Part shown: positions 32,623-42,893 of the stretch, piece after piece
How the letters are laid out: each line of letters opens with the position of its first letter
Position numbering within the stretch: the stretch's first letter is position 1
Source of the DNA: Cystobasidiopsis lactophilus
Taxonomy: Eukaryota; Basidiomycota; Agaricostilbomycetes; Agaricostilbales; Chionosphaeraceae
DNA length: 64,000 nucleotides
Reading direction: 5' to 3'
Assembly: GCA_001599975.1 (NCBI GenBank)
Contig: BCIO01000003.1
Coordinates: forward strand, 2,102,677 to 2,166,676
Notes under the pieces: model-generated
The model's database searches: none
What the model saw: the letters and a program-made list of their open reading frames with translations, nothing else
What the model was told of the DNA's origin: nothing
Made by a program: the position numbers and the translations under genes

Positions 32623-33053
32623 GTTGGCAGATTTTTGTGCGGTTTGGTGGTGGCCTTATCAAAAGTGCGTGTGGTGCTAGTGTTAAAGAGTGTGTTCTTG
32701 AGCCAGTCAAGACGCTTTGGAATGGGTTGAAAAAACGAAAGGGTGGGTTTTGGTCAGGAAACAAGGAGACTGCTCGCACGACAAAGGGGCATCAGCCACA
32801 AAAATTCGAGCCAGCGATGTCACACCTACGCACAAGATCAATTTCTCACAGAGAAGGTCGTCGTGGAGTCGTCGTGCTTGTCCAAACCCACCGCGCCCAG
32901 CTCAAGCTTCCCAACGCCGCACGAGGCTGCCGGCCGAGGCCCTCGCGTTTAGTCGTAATGCCGGCGCCAGCGTTCGAGCCGAAGCAGCTCGAATTGGACG
33001 CTCTTCATGTGCTCCAGCCCAATGCATCTCCGATAACGAGGACGCGGAAAAGG
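32623..33053. promoter_or_regulatory. Divergent region, LysM-DPBB gene / sugar porter
   Basis: 431 bp between divergent starts. The plus-strand frame is open upstream of the porter ATG, with another in-frame ATG at 32958, so a longer N-terminus is possible. No motif recognised. Confidence 0.4.
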
Positions 33054-35164
33054 ATGAAAGCCGCGCATCACGATCATCCCAAAGCGCCGCCCGAGGTGGT
33101 GAGTTCTGGTGGCGCTGGCAGCCAGCAACCAGAGCGACAAGTTCTTGACGTCTTTCGCAGTACAATGCTGGAGTCTACCTGGCCTGCATTTGGATATCGA
33201 TGGGCGCCGTGCTTTTTGGATTCGATTCGTGCGCTTTCGTCGTCCCTAACGAAGCAAAGCGCGCAAGCTGACCCAAAGGACTGCGGAACAGGTCCTTCAT
33301 CGGAACGTGAGGCGGTGTCTGCGCTCTCGCACCCCACAACGGCTCTGATCACTTGTAACGCTCCGTCTTGCAGAACCATAGATCGTGAGTCCAGGTGCTT
33401 GGAGCCTCATGAAGTTGATGGCTAAATGACGCGCGGTAGACCCTTCCTTCATTAAGCAGTTCGGACTGGACCTGCTATCACCGGCGCAGCGTATCAGCGA
33501 GACTTCCAACTTGACAGCCTCTTTCCAACTTGGTGCCTTTATCGGCTCCTTTTTCGTGTGGTTCACCATCGAGATTTATGGCCGCAAGCTCACGCTATTT
33601 TGGTCGGCTCTCATCTTCACCGTCGGCGCCATCATGCAAACATCAGCTGTGTCCAACCTTTGGTGGATCGTGGTTGGGCGCGGGATATGCGGCTGGGCAA
33701 TTGGTTTCATCACGGCCGCGTCGCCCTCTTACGTTGCCGAGCTCTCGCCACTGGCCATTCGAGGCACCTTGACGGGCCTATTCGAAATGTGCTACCAGGC
33801 CGGCTGCATCGTCGGGTTCTGGATGGTGTACTGCTTGACCCGCTGGCTAACTGTCGAGTTGACCTGGTTTTGGCGGATCCCGTTTGGCTTCCAGATCATC
33901 CCGGCCGTGTTCATGGCGTTTGGCGTCCTTACCGTGCCAGAAGCTCCTCTCTTCTACATCAAACGCGGAGATCGCCAAGGAGCTGCAAAAGTCCTGGCGC
34001 GCATCCGAAAACTTCCCGCCGATGCGCCGTACATCTTGGACGAGCTAGACGGGCTCGAACTGTCCATTGAGCATGAAAGACGGCTCTTCCGGAAAGCGGG
34101 CAAGAACGGGACGCTGTGGATGCACTTCAAGCTGTCGGTCCGGGAGGCTTGGCTACCCGGAATTCGGAACCGCATGGGCATGTGCGCCCTCATGTTCCTG
34201 TTCGGCAACACCAGTGGAGCCAGTGTAGTCAACTACTACTCGTGCGTGGTTTTCTCGTTTTCCGAAGGGATCTTCTGATTGGTGTTGCCACCCACAGACC
34301 AACCATCTTCCACTCGATGGGCATCGTCGATGTTCCCTTGTTCACCGGCCTTTACGGCCTTTTTAAAGCGATTTGCACTTGTATTTTTCTGGTCTGGTAC
34401 ATCGACAGTGCGCACATTTTTTCGCTTATGACTTCAAGCCATTTGACCTCTCTTTGCGAGCAGAGGTCGGACGGAAGAAGCCATGGATCATCTCCTCCCT
34501 CTTATGCGCATCCTGCATGTTTATTGTGGGTGCCTATGTGCACGTCTTTCAGACTGGGCATGCGGACCCCGTCTTTGGGTTTGTGGCCACTTGGACCATA
34601 GTGTTCTACGCTGGCTTTTGGTTCGCTCCTTCCCTTATCTGGCCCAAAGAGCTGTCTTGAACGAATCTTTGCGAACAGGGCTTTTGGAGCAAGCTGCTTG
34701 CCGTGAGTTGAGCTCGACTCTATCCAACCTCGGATGTCGCTCGAGATTCTTCACAGGTGGACCATCTCGTCCGAGATCATTCCCTTGTCGATCCGAGGCC
34801 TTGGTGCAGCGTGGACAGCGGCCACTCAATGGCTCTTCCAGTGAGATCCTCATTTCCTCTCACATTCAACCTTAGCTAAGGATGTGGCGGCAACAGGCTG
34901 GTGGTGACCAAAGTGGCGCCCTTCTTCCTGGCCTTTTCCGCCCCCTTGACCTTTGCACTTTTCGGCCTCAGCCTCCTCACAGCAGCCTGGTGGGGCTGGG
35001 CGATCTTGCCAGAGACGAACCAAGTGCGGATGGAAGACATGGACGCCCTCTTCGGCTTCGAGCCGGAGGAGTACAGCTCTTTGGCAGCGACGGAGAGCGA
35101 GTATCGGATCCTAGAAGCCACCGAGAGCGAGTACAGACTACTCGCGGATGACGATTCATATTAG
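33054..35164 (+). CDS. MFS sugar porter
   Basis: Nine exons (33054-33098, 33161-33228, 33374-33384, 33440-34241, 34298-34407, 34464-34620, 34679-34702, 34757-34840, 34897-35164) give 522 residues with twelve predicted spans. Family motifs: LFGFDS in TM1, EIYGRKLTLFW (loop 2), LSPLAIRGTLTGL, VPEAPLFYIKRGDRQGA after TM6, and DKVGRKKPWI (loop 8). TM10 AFGASCLPWTISSEIIPLSIRG is the part typical of quinate/hexose porters. The C-terminus is acidic with two ESEYR repeats. TM10 appears only if a 24-nt exon (34679-34702) is used, and an 11-nt exon (33374-33384) follows TM1. These proton-coupled carriers sit in the plasma membrane; the exact sugar cannot be read. Confidence 0.9.
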
Positions 35165-35444
35165 AAAAGAAGGTTGTTTAGAAACGCATTGTCCTCTAGA
35201 ACACTTTGCATAGAAATCCCTGCAACATAGAAGCACGTAGATATTTGATACATGGAGGCAGCTTCGTGGGAGCCCAGAGAAACATTGCAAGGGAAAGCGC
35301 GAGAGAAACAAGGGAGAAAGCTAATACAAGGTACAGATAGCGTGAGAGGATGAGAACTGTACAGCGTTTACGCGCGAGAAACCAAAGAACGAAGAGGGAA
35401 ACGATGCGTCTAGAGAGGAATGTGATGTGAGAATGAGTATAGGA

Positions 35445-37434
35445 TTAGACATATTCGTCGTCCGAGTCTGCGTCGCCCGTCGAGGTGAACTGTAGGCCAC
35501 ACAGTCAATGCTGAGCAATCTGCGTGCTCTTGGTAAACGAAGGCACCTACAGCTTCTGCAGCTTTGGCACAGTGTGTTTGCCCAGACTCGACGTCGACGT
35601 TGAAGCAGACAAAGATGCAGTCAACCGCATTGGACAGCAAGTCGGAGCAGAGGCGGACTGCAAAGTGCGGGATGAGGAAGGCGAGGAGGACGGCGAAAGC
35701 GTGGTGGTAAAAGTGATGTGACGGGCTGGAGGTCAGGGTGGACGAGGCGGAAAGGATGCCGAGCAAGCCGGCGAGAACGGAGAAGGAAATAGTCAGAAGC
35801 GAAAGCACGGTCTTGACCAGTAGATCTGTTCAAAACCGACGCTGCTTAGACCAGAGAGAAGGTCAACAAGGGAAGAGTAGGACGAACAATCCGCTGTCTT
35901 GGACAACCCGTTGGCGCGAACCAACGTGGACACCCGCCAGGCCGACTCCCAGAACCCAGAGCCGGTCAAGCCCGCCCATATCAAGGAGTAGCCGGAGATG
36001 TTCTCGACGATGCCGTTCAAGAAAACGACGAGCGGCGACAGGGCGTACAGGAAGGAGATGGACGGCGGCAGGAGGTTGTGCGAGCGCGACAGCCACCTCT
36101 GTTCGAAGATACTAGAGCATCAATGCTTTGCCACTGATGAAGGGGATGGCGCTACGAACCTTGAGCCGCAGAAATGCAAAGGAGGCCACGTCGGTCACGG
36201 TCAAGAGGAAGCTGGCGAGCACGACGGTGCCGGCCTGCGGGCCTCTCGCCTTCTCAAACGCCACGCGGACGAGGTTGTGAGGTGAGGCGTGGGCCGGGTT
36301 GGGCTCGTGGCGCTGGAAGAACCAGTAGGAGATGGCGATGGAGGTGGTGAGCTTTGAGAGGTTGCGGAGGATGGACAAGGTCCAGAGGTAGTTGAGCAGC
36401 ACGAAGAGCGCCATGAAGAGCGCCGGTGCGTCTGGGTTGGTCGGGTGGAGCAAGAGCAGGCGGAGGAAGAGGGAGAAGAAGGGCAACGTGATTATCAGGA
36501 GCACGAGCAGTAGCCCAAGCTGGAGCGCGAACAGGGCCGGGTGGGCGATCAAAGCCGTGAGTGCGAGCTGTGACGTTGACTCGATGTGAATACCAAAGGT
36601 ATAGAAGGGAGAACCTGAACGCACCTCGATGACCTGCACGGTCTTATCGACTTTGCCGAGGCGAACGTAGATCATGCGGGCGGCCAGTCCAGCGACGAGC
36701 ACGCTGAAGAAGCAAGCCCAGCGCGCTTCCGTGCCCACCTGGCCGTCGTTGATGCCCCTGAGCGAGTTGGAGAAGCTCTCGCCCCAGGTCCAGAACGCCA
36801 CGCCCACGATGGACGCCGGCGCGGCGACGAGGAGGCCGAGCAGGATGCGGCGGACGGCTTGGGAGAGCAGATAGAGTGCGGCCATGCTGCCCGCTATTGA
36901 CAGAAGCGTGAGGGAGGTGATCAAGGGCAGGACGGCGAGGAGGGAGGAGGCCTCTTCGACCTCGGCGTCATCCTCCTCCCGCCCGGGCTGGAGGGCGTAC
37001 GGCGCATAGGCGATGAGGTAGGCCCAGATGGAGATGACGAGCACGACGGTGAGCGAGGACAGGTAGGCGGCCAGCCAGGCAGAGTCCCGCCCCTGACTCG
37101 CTGTCGTCGTCCTGCTGCCCTTGCTGCTGCTCGTCCCCTGGTGCTCGTCCCCGTTGACGACGTTGAGCACGGTGCGCTGTTGCTCTGGCAGCTCGCTCTC
37201 CTCGCCGTACGGCAAGTCCGACAGGAACACGCCTGCCTCCTCATCATCGTGCTCTTGCAGCCCAAACAGGCTCATTCCAAGCCCGCCGTCGCTCTCCTCT
37301 GGCCCTCTGGCCTGCGCCTTGGACTTGAACAGCGGCGCCTCCTTGCCGCCTTGTAGGAAGGTCGACGCCCGAGTGAACAGGTTGTCCTCCGGGCTGCTGG
37401 ACGAGCTCCGCGACTCGCTGTCGCTATCTTCCAT
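35445..37434 (-). CDS. PNS1: PNS1/choline transporter-like (CTL/SLC44) membrane protein
   Basis: Five exons (37434-36625, 36567-36160, 36098-35888, 35825-35551, 35489-35445) give 582 residues. A ~120-residue hydrophilic acidic/Ser-rich N-terminus precedes about ten membrane spans. Family features are ISYWFFQRHEPN with an adjoining VRVAFEKARGPQAGTVVLAS, NLLPPSISFLYALSPL and ENISGYSLIWAGLTGSGFW. These match Pns1 and animal CTL proteins. Despite the name, yeast Pns1 is not required for choline uptake, so substrate stays open. Two introns (donors at 36159 and 35887) use the GTTCGT 5' splice site. The tail is acidic (TGDADSDDEYV). Minus strand, head-to-head with nothing; its 3' end converges on the sugar porter. 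Confidence 0.9.
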
Positions 37435-37802
37435 GGTCGTGTGCTGGCAAGAAACAAACCCCCCCTCGGCGTTCGCGTTTTCCCCGTCACGTTTACATTA
37501 CAGGTTCTACAGTGTCACTTCCCAATCACAGTGGCGCATTTGACTTGGTCTATCAAGCCAGAGGAGGCTTCGAAGGTGTAGATGAGCTGTGGCGAAATAG
37601 ACGCGTCAGTCCAGTTTGCCACCGTCTGAAAGCTATCCAGAGGTGTTTGGACCCACGACGATAGAGTAGAACGTTGCTTCGCCCGCCTTCAAACAGCGCG
37701 GCTCGGGGTGCATGAAGGGTAAAGGGATGTGCATGTCCGCTAAGCACGTCGCAACTATGTCCATTCTGTTCATCCGCATCGTCTGGTTGAGCCTGTGTGC
37801 AT
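37435..37802. other. Intergenic region with residual open frame
   Basis: 368 bp upstream of the PNS1-like gene and downstream of a doubtful secreted-protein gene. A minus-strand frame stays open from 37828 to 37553 and ends STPSKPPLA; it could be a further 3' exon of the secreted protein but has no firm splice support. Confidence 0.3.
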
Positions 37803-38271
37803 TTACAGGCTACATGGTGAAAGGACAAACTCGATGATAGCCTTCTCCGCGGTGAAAGTGGTGTCCGTCACCGTCCGGTTTTCATTAATGAACGATCTGT
37901 TCGCGCCACGAGGGAGTTCAGCCACCAGAAGGCAAAACAACGAGAAAAAAGAGACCAACTTGAGTAAGAACCGGAAAGCGCCTGCGAATTTGGGGTCGGT
38001 TTGCAGCCGCTCGGTGAAGTGGGCGAGGCAGAAGGACGTGTTGCCTGCAGCATATTGCTCTTGCTGTAGAATACCGAGGTCGAAACAATTGAGCACCAAC
38101 GTGTGTATAAGCAGATGGGAAAGGCAGTCTACGTAGGTCAGATAGTCCGCTTTGCAGGAGAAGACGGGCTTGGGCGGGCCGAACAAGCTGGACTTGACCT
38201 TGGGCGAGTTGTGCGCTGACGAGGACTGGACTTTTGGCGAGAATGAGAAGAGAGGCGACTATAAAGCGCAT
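37803..38271 (-). CDS. Possible small secreted protein
   Basis: An ATG at 38271 starts MRFIVASLLILAKSPVLVSA, a good signal peptide. A nearby open frame continues CKADYLTYVDCLSHLLIHT, LGILQQEQYAAGNTSFCLAHFTERL and, after a likely GTTCTT intron, SFINENRTVTDTTF with potential N-glycosylation sites, to a stop at 37803. A ~49-nt intron with a weak donor (GTCAAG) would link the signal peptide to this frame. No domain is recognised, and the frame has several Cys. The exon junctions are uncertain. It could instead be two fragments or a non-coding region. Confidence 0.35.
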
Positions 38272-38953
38272 TTTGAACGTCAACGCCGCTCTGGAAACGC
38301 ACGTCGAAGAGGATGGCGCGGTGCCCACCTTTGATAGCGAGTCCGAAGACGAAGTGGAAGAAAGCGATCGCCTTTGGATGGACAACATTCTGATTTCCTA
38401 TAGTGCAGGAGCAACTAGCAGAGAGGGCAGGAAGGTTCTAAGGCGGGTAAACCTGTCGAGCGATTCATTTGCTGAGGTTTGCCTAATGCAATTGGCATCT
38501 GGGATTGGAGAGTAGCCCAAGGCATGCGTCATCCGAACGTTCCGTTGCTGATACTCGCTGATTAGATCTGATAGACGGGAAAACATCGCGATGCAAGAGC
38601 AGCAAACGTTGGGATGGCCAAGGACAGAGCACAGTGCGGCTCTCGCTCCAGATTAGACCGAAAGCTGCCGATAAAGGACGCGGAGTAACAGCAGTGAGGC
38701 ACTCGTATTTACTATCACTGTCGAAGCATCAGAAAAGGCAAGAGCCAGGCATAAAACTTTCAGATGACAAGAGAGCAACCCAGGCAGCGCGGGAAGGTCG
38801 GTGGCAAAATTGTCCATCGAGTGCTGGGTAGTACAACAAGTCTTCACAGATCAACGTGAGGAGGATGCAACAGCGATGCAGTGTGCACAGGGGAATACAA
38901 GATGCAGGACTATAAGTGGCGCTAAAGTTCCCAGATGTCAAACGAAATGGCGC
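38272..38953. other. 682-bp stretch without a supported gene
   Basis: Only short ORFs occur here on both strands (for example 38234-38515 plus, acidic and of doubtful coding quality). It separates the possible secreted protein from the 3' end of the arrestin-like gene. Confidence 0.4.
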
Positions 38954-40412
38954 TCAAGGCTTGTTCGTGCTGACAGCCCCAACACCATTCGACCTAAGAC
39001 AAAGAGTAAGTAGAGGTTAAACAAAGGAATCCAAGGCAAGAGCTCACGGGTGGGAGATGTAGGCTGGAAGTTGCTCTGGGCGCGAGGTGTACCCCGATCC
39101 AACCTTGATGCCCTTCTCCACCTTCAAGCTGTTGCCCAGACCGGGAAAGTCGACTTTGACTTTGAGCTGGTAATGGACGGCAATGTTGCGGTGGGAAAAG
39201 GTGGGCGTGAGGGCACGGAACTCGAAGAAGCCGGTGTACTCGCATTGCTGCTGCCAGCGACCCTTGCCAGCATTCTTTGAGTCTTCGGTGTCAGGCACCC
39301 AAATCTTGTCCAGGCGATCCTCGTGCACCTTGCCGCGAACAACGTCGAAGTCACTGGAGGGGCTGTCGGTGTGACCCTCGCTGAAGCCAAAGGTGCCCGG
39401 CGAGGTCACCATGGATGTCGACTCCAGCTCGAACTCGAAGGACTCGCGCGTCCAGGTGCCGGGATAGGGGTAGATGGGCTTGTCCGACAGTTCGCCTTTG
39501 GAGCGCTTGTCGAGCTTTGAGAGAGTGACGAGGAGGAGCTTGAACGGGATGGGTTTGTTGATCGGAAATGAGGTGCAACGCGGAATGAAGAGGTCGAAGC
39601 AGGCCTTGGACTCGCCGCCAAAGAGGAATTTGCCAGCGATGCTCCGCTCAGCGGAAAGCTCTTGCCACGGGCCATTGTAAGGGCCTGCGGAAAGCTGCCT
39701 GACCATGGCCGCACTGGCCTCGTCTTCGGTTCGTACGACGATATGCCTTTCGATGCGTCTCGAGAATTGAAGCATGCCTGCGGCGGCCTTCATCGGCCTT
39801 TCGCGATATAGACGTTCAAGTCCTGAAGACCTACCTGGTCGTTCGCCCACGGCTTCGATGTAGTAAGAGCATGATCCTCTGCAGCGGGAGTTGCTAGCCG
39901 AAAAGGTGGGAGGTGCGTCGGAGGGTAAGCGGAAAGAAACTGGAAGGGTCAACTCGTCGCCTTGTCCCGGAGACGCTGCTCAAACTCGTTGAGCAAAGCA
40001 AAACCTATCGATGACATATCGCGACTCACGATAGATAGACCCTCGTTTCCATACGACGGCATCCTGTCGCACGACATCAATGTCCTCGCGATCTGCGCGA
40101 ACTTTGCATCAACGCCTTGTTCCCTCACAACGAAGAGCTTACAAGTATGTCTTTGGTTGTTGCCGTTCTGTCGGTAGTTGCGCCTGTATCAATGAGCAAG
40201 TGAGCTCGACCAATGGAAGTGGTTTCCAAGCAAGCGACTCACGTCTCGATCTCGCCTCGGAACTTAACGCAGACCATCTCCACATCGTCTTCTTGAGCCT
40301 GACGCAGGTCGATGACCACAGAGGCTTCGACGGATTGGCCGGCAAAGTAAGGGCGAGTGTCGTCAAAGATCAGTTTGAAGGCATTCGAAGACTCGCACTT
40401 GGCTTGAGGCAT
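38954..40412 (-). CDS. Arrestin-fold protein
   Basis: The first exon 40412-40243 begins MPQAKCESSNAFKLIFDD and continues RPYFAGQSVEASVVIDL, the classic arrestin-N opening, then VCVKFRGEIET. Short exons add HTYREDIDVVRQDAVVWKRGS and SIYRDELTLPVSFRLPSDAPPTF, and after a 57-nt in-frame intron the second sandwich includes SKACFDLFIPRCTSFPINKPIPFKLLLV in two overlapping blocks. Arrestin-related proteins in fungi recruit Rsp5-type ubiquitin ligases to membrane transporters. I see no PPxY motif in the parts read, so an adaptor role is uncertain. The end is ambiguous: the frame stops after AYISHP near 39046, but a 59-nt GTGAGC intron would extend it to SNGVGAVSTNKP and a stop at 38954. Confidence 0.78.
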
Positions 40413-41038
40413 TGTAATTGGTCAGTGATGGAGTGGTCGTCAAGGCAAGAGGAGCAGATAGCAGAAGAAGAAGTGAAACGCGCGTTTCGTTCGAAAGCCC
40501 ACACACCGCCTGTCCGTCGATCCTTCGAGGGGCGCAGGGCTTGGCGCTTTCCTCTGAAGACGCCTGCTTCTCGCCTCCATTGGCTAGAGACAGATCAGAG
40601 CCTTGGCATAGGTCTCAGTGCACTGATCCAAACCGGAGTGCTGTGCACGTCCAATGAGGAGGCAATTGGACGTTTCAAGGTTTAAAGTCGCTCAGTCTAG
40701 AATGTGAATGCTAGGCCGCAGGCACCGAGGCAGTGAGCTCAGCATACTGATAAGCACTGCATGGAGCCAAGAAAGGCCACAAATAGACATCAAAGTTGGC
40801 AGAAGAGGCTCGCGGCGCCGACGAGCGAAATGTTGGTGGCGTCGACAACGCCGGACGAGTGGTGGCTACGGCTACACAGAGCAAGTCGCGTTTAGAGATT
40901 GCATAAGAAGGGGGTTCAATGCTATGAGAGGGTGTATAAAAGACGAGAGATGGGCAGGAGGCACTGTGCGCGGACGTGAGCTGAATTGCGGTCGCAACCT
41001 CAGGTAAAGAACTCACAAGATGGCGCTGAATGCTGGCT
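40413..41038. other. 626-bp stretch without a supported gene
   Basis: Lies between the start of the arrestin-like gene and the stop of the next minus-strand gene. ORFs crossing it (40711-41016 minus, 40080-40685 plus) have poor composition and no family resemblance; the second is antisense to arrestin exon 1. Confidence 0.4.
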
Positions 41039-42485
41039 CTAAGAGAAATTGTAGAGCTTTAAAGCCTCAGAAACCGTCTTCTTGTAGCCCATGACGGCGA
41101 GGAGCATTGTCAAGCCAGGATAGACGCCGACATTTCTTCCCACGCTCGCTTCGAAGCGTGCGTTTCGCGCACTTTCGGCGGCCAGAATGATCTAAGTCAG
41201 GTCAGCTATGAAATTTACACTAGGGTGATGATGCCTCACCAATTCTAGAAAAGCAGCCGCCTCTTTGGCTTGCGCTCCTGTTCGACGTCCTTCACTTTCT
41301 TCCAAAAAGTCCAGTCGAATCTGACACTCGCACTGAGACATGGTACATATAAAGAAGGAGATGCTTACGAAACCAGCCCGCTGCTCCACCACCGTCCAGT
41401 GGTCAACTTCTTGGCAGGTGTCGAACCGTCCGTCCTTGCCCTCGCACTTAGCTAGCAACTGTTAAGCCCGCAGCGCTCAGTTGAAGCTATAAAACAAGCA
41501 TATGAGAGCTGCATACCGCGCCTAGGTCGTTGCCCAACAGGCTCAAGTTCTTCTGGATGTGCTGAAGTTGCGGAAGTCAAGACGATGAAGCGAAAGCCGG
41601 GCAATGGCGACTCACCTTCGACTCGACCTTGTGGCTGCGAAAGGCTATTTCGACCACTCCCAGTTTTTCTCCGTTGTCGCGGGCCTGGATCGCCAGCTCC
41701 ACGATATAGCCGTCAATGATGTACTTCGAGATTCGATTCAGGCAGGTACCCAGATTCTTTTGGTCAAAGTAATGCAAGTATAAAGTGATTTCGCTGCAGA
41801 GAATGCACACCTGGGCGGCAGAGGGTGAAAACACCATTATTATTTTCCTACGGGTCGGGACGAGCTCCGCTTACAAAAGCTGGGTATATCATGGTCTTGT
41901 CGGTTTTCTTTGTCTTGTGGCACACGCTCAAGATCTGATTCGCTCCTCAGCGGAGGTCTCGAAGAAAACGTTCTGAGCCTACATGTTGAGAAGTGGTGGC
42001 GAGAGCTGTAGCCCAGTCCTGCAGGACTTCTGAAGTGCCGCGCCCCGTCTGAACAGCATATCCGGCGACTGTAAAGCCCTTCCAGCACGCCTGCGTGATT
42101 ATTAGTTGCAGATCCTCGTAGCCTTGAGACTTGAAGGGGGCCCACATAGTAAGAGGGCATCAGAGCCATCAATTCCTGGTCTCGAGCCTCAGAGAGAACT
42201 CTATAGTACTCAGGACATCAGACCGACTTTGTCGCTCTTGTCGAGCGCTTCAAAAAACCAGTCCTGACGAAGAGCCAGGTAGTCGACTTCCTTCAACTTG
42301 TCTCCTTTGGCGATGGTCTCGGCATCAGGCGCTTGGATCAGGACCTTCAAGCAAAGAAGGGCGTCCTGCTGTACCCGCTTGGAAAGGAGGGACTCCAGGC
42401 CCCCGAAGGCCTTTGGGAGGCGCTCGCGAAGCTGAGGATAGCCGGGGTGCTGTTCGTCAAGAGGGTGGCTGATTGCGTTGGTCAT
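41039..42485 (-). CDS. Uncharacterised multi-exon protein
   Basis: About eight exons. The start is MTNAISHPLDEQHPGYPQL at 42485, and the last exon ends TVSEALKLYNFS at 41039. Between them I can join SQGYEDLQLIITQACWKGFT, a 48-nt intron, ILSVCHKTKKTDKTMIYPAF, VCILCSEITLYLHYFDQKNLG, IIDGYIVELAIQARDN, GVVEIAFRSHKVESK, a very small exon around QKNLSLLGNDLG, and a tail with AKEAAAFLEL and AAESARNARFEAS. Amino-acid usage and the clean junctions say it is coding. It looks largely alpha-helical, with no signal peptide or clear membrane span. I recognise no family. The first intron (donor GTCGGT) is the weakest. Divergent from SWD1. Confidence 0.5.
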
Positions 42486-42893
42486 GTCGCAAGATGAACG
42501 AATTGGGTGCTGGTTGTCGAGGAAAGGGCGTCGGGAGGGCCTCACGGTTTGCGACACAGAACGCGTCCTCCCAGAAACCCATTCTCGTGAAGGGCAACGT
42601 GACCATCTCTGACGCCTGCCTGGCGAAAGTACTGCAGTGTGTCATTTGAACTTAGGGTGACAGCAGGTATGATTGAACGAGGACACGGGCAAAGGAAGAG
42701 GCAACAGCGGGCAGAGCGGGCAATAGGCAGGCAACAGCATTCGCATCCTTCTTCTCCTCTTAGGGACAACTTCTTCTCATTGCCCTGAAGCCACAAGGAA
42801 ATGCAGACCAACAGCAGCAGGCAATCAACTCAAGCAGCGCAACGAAGAGCATCATCGTTCGACTCCAACCATCAATTCTGCGATGCCCGCCCG
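42486..42893. promoter_or_regulatory. Divergent region, unknown gene / SWD1
   Basis: 408 bp between divergent starts. A minus-strand ATG frame at 42645 (MTHCSTF) exists but splices poorly onto the downstream exon, so I treat it as leader sequence. Confidence 0.35.

Noticed and set aside
38234-38515. 93-residue acidic plus-strand ORF
   Set aside because: Overlaps the signal-peptide region of the opposite strand and shows no splice partners or family.
40711-41016. Minus-strand ORF of 101 residues
   Set aside because: Low-quality Ser/Ala/Pro composition, no junctions linking it to neighbours.
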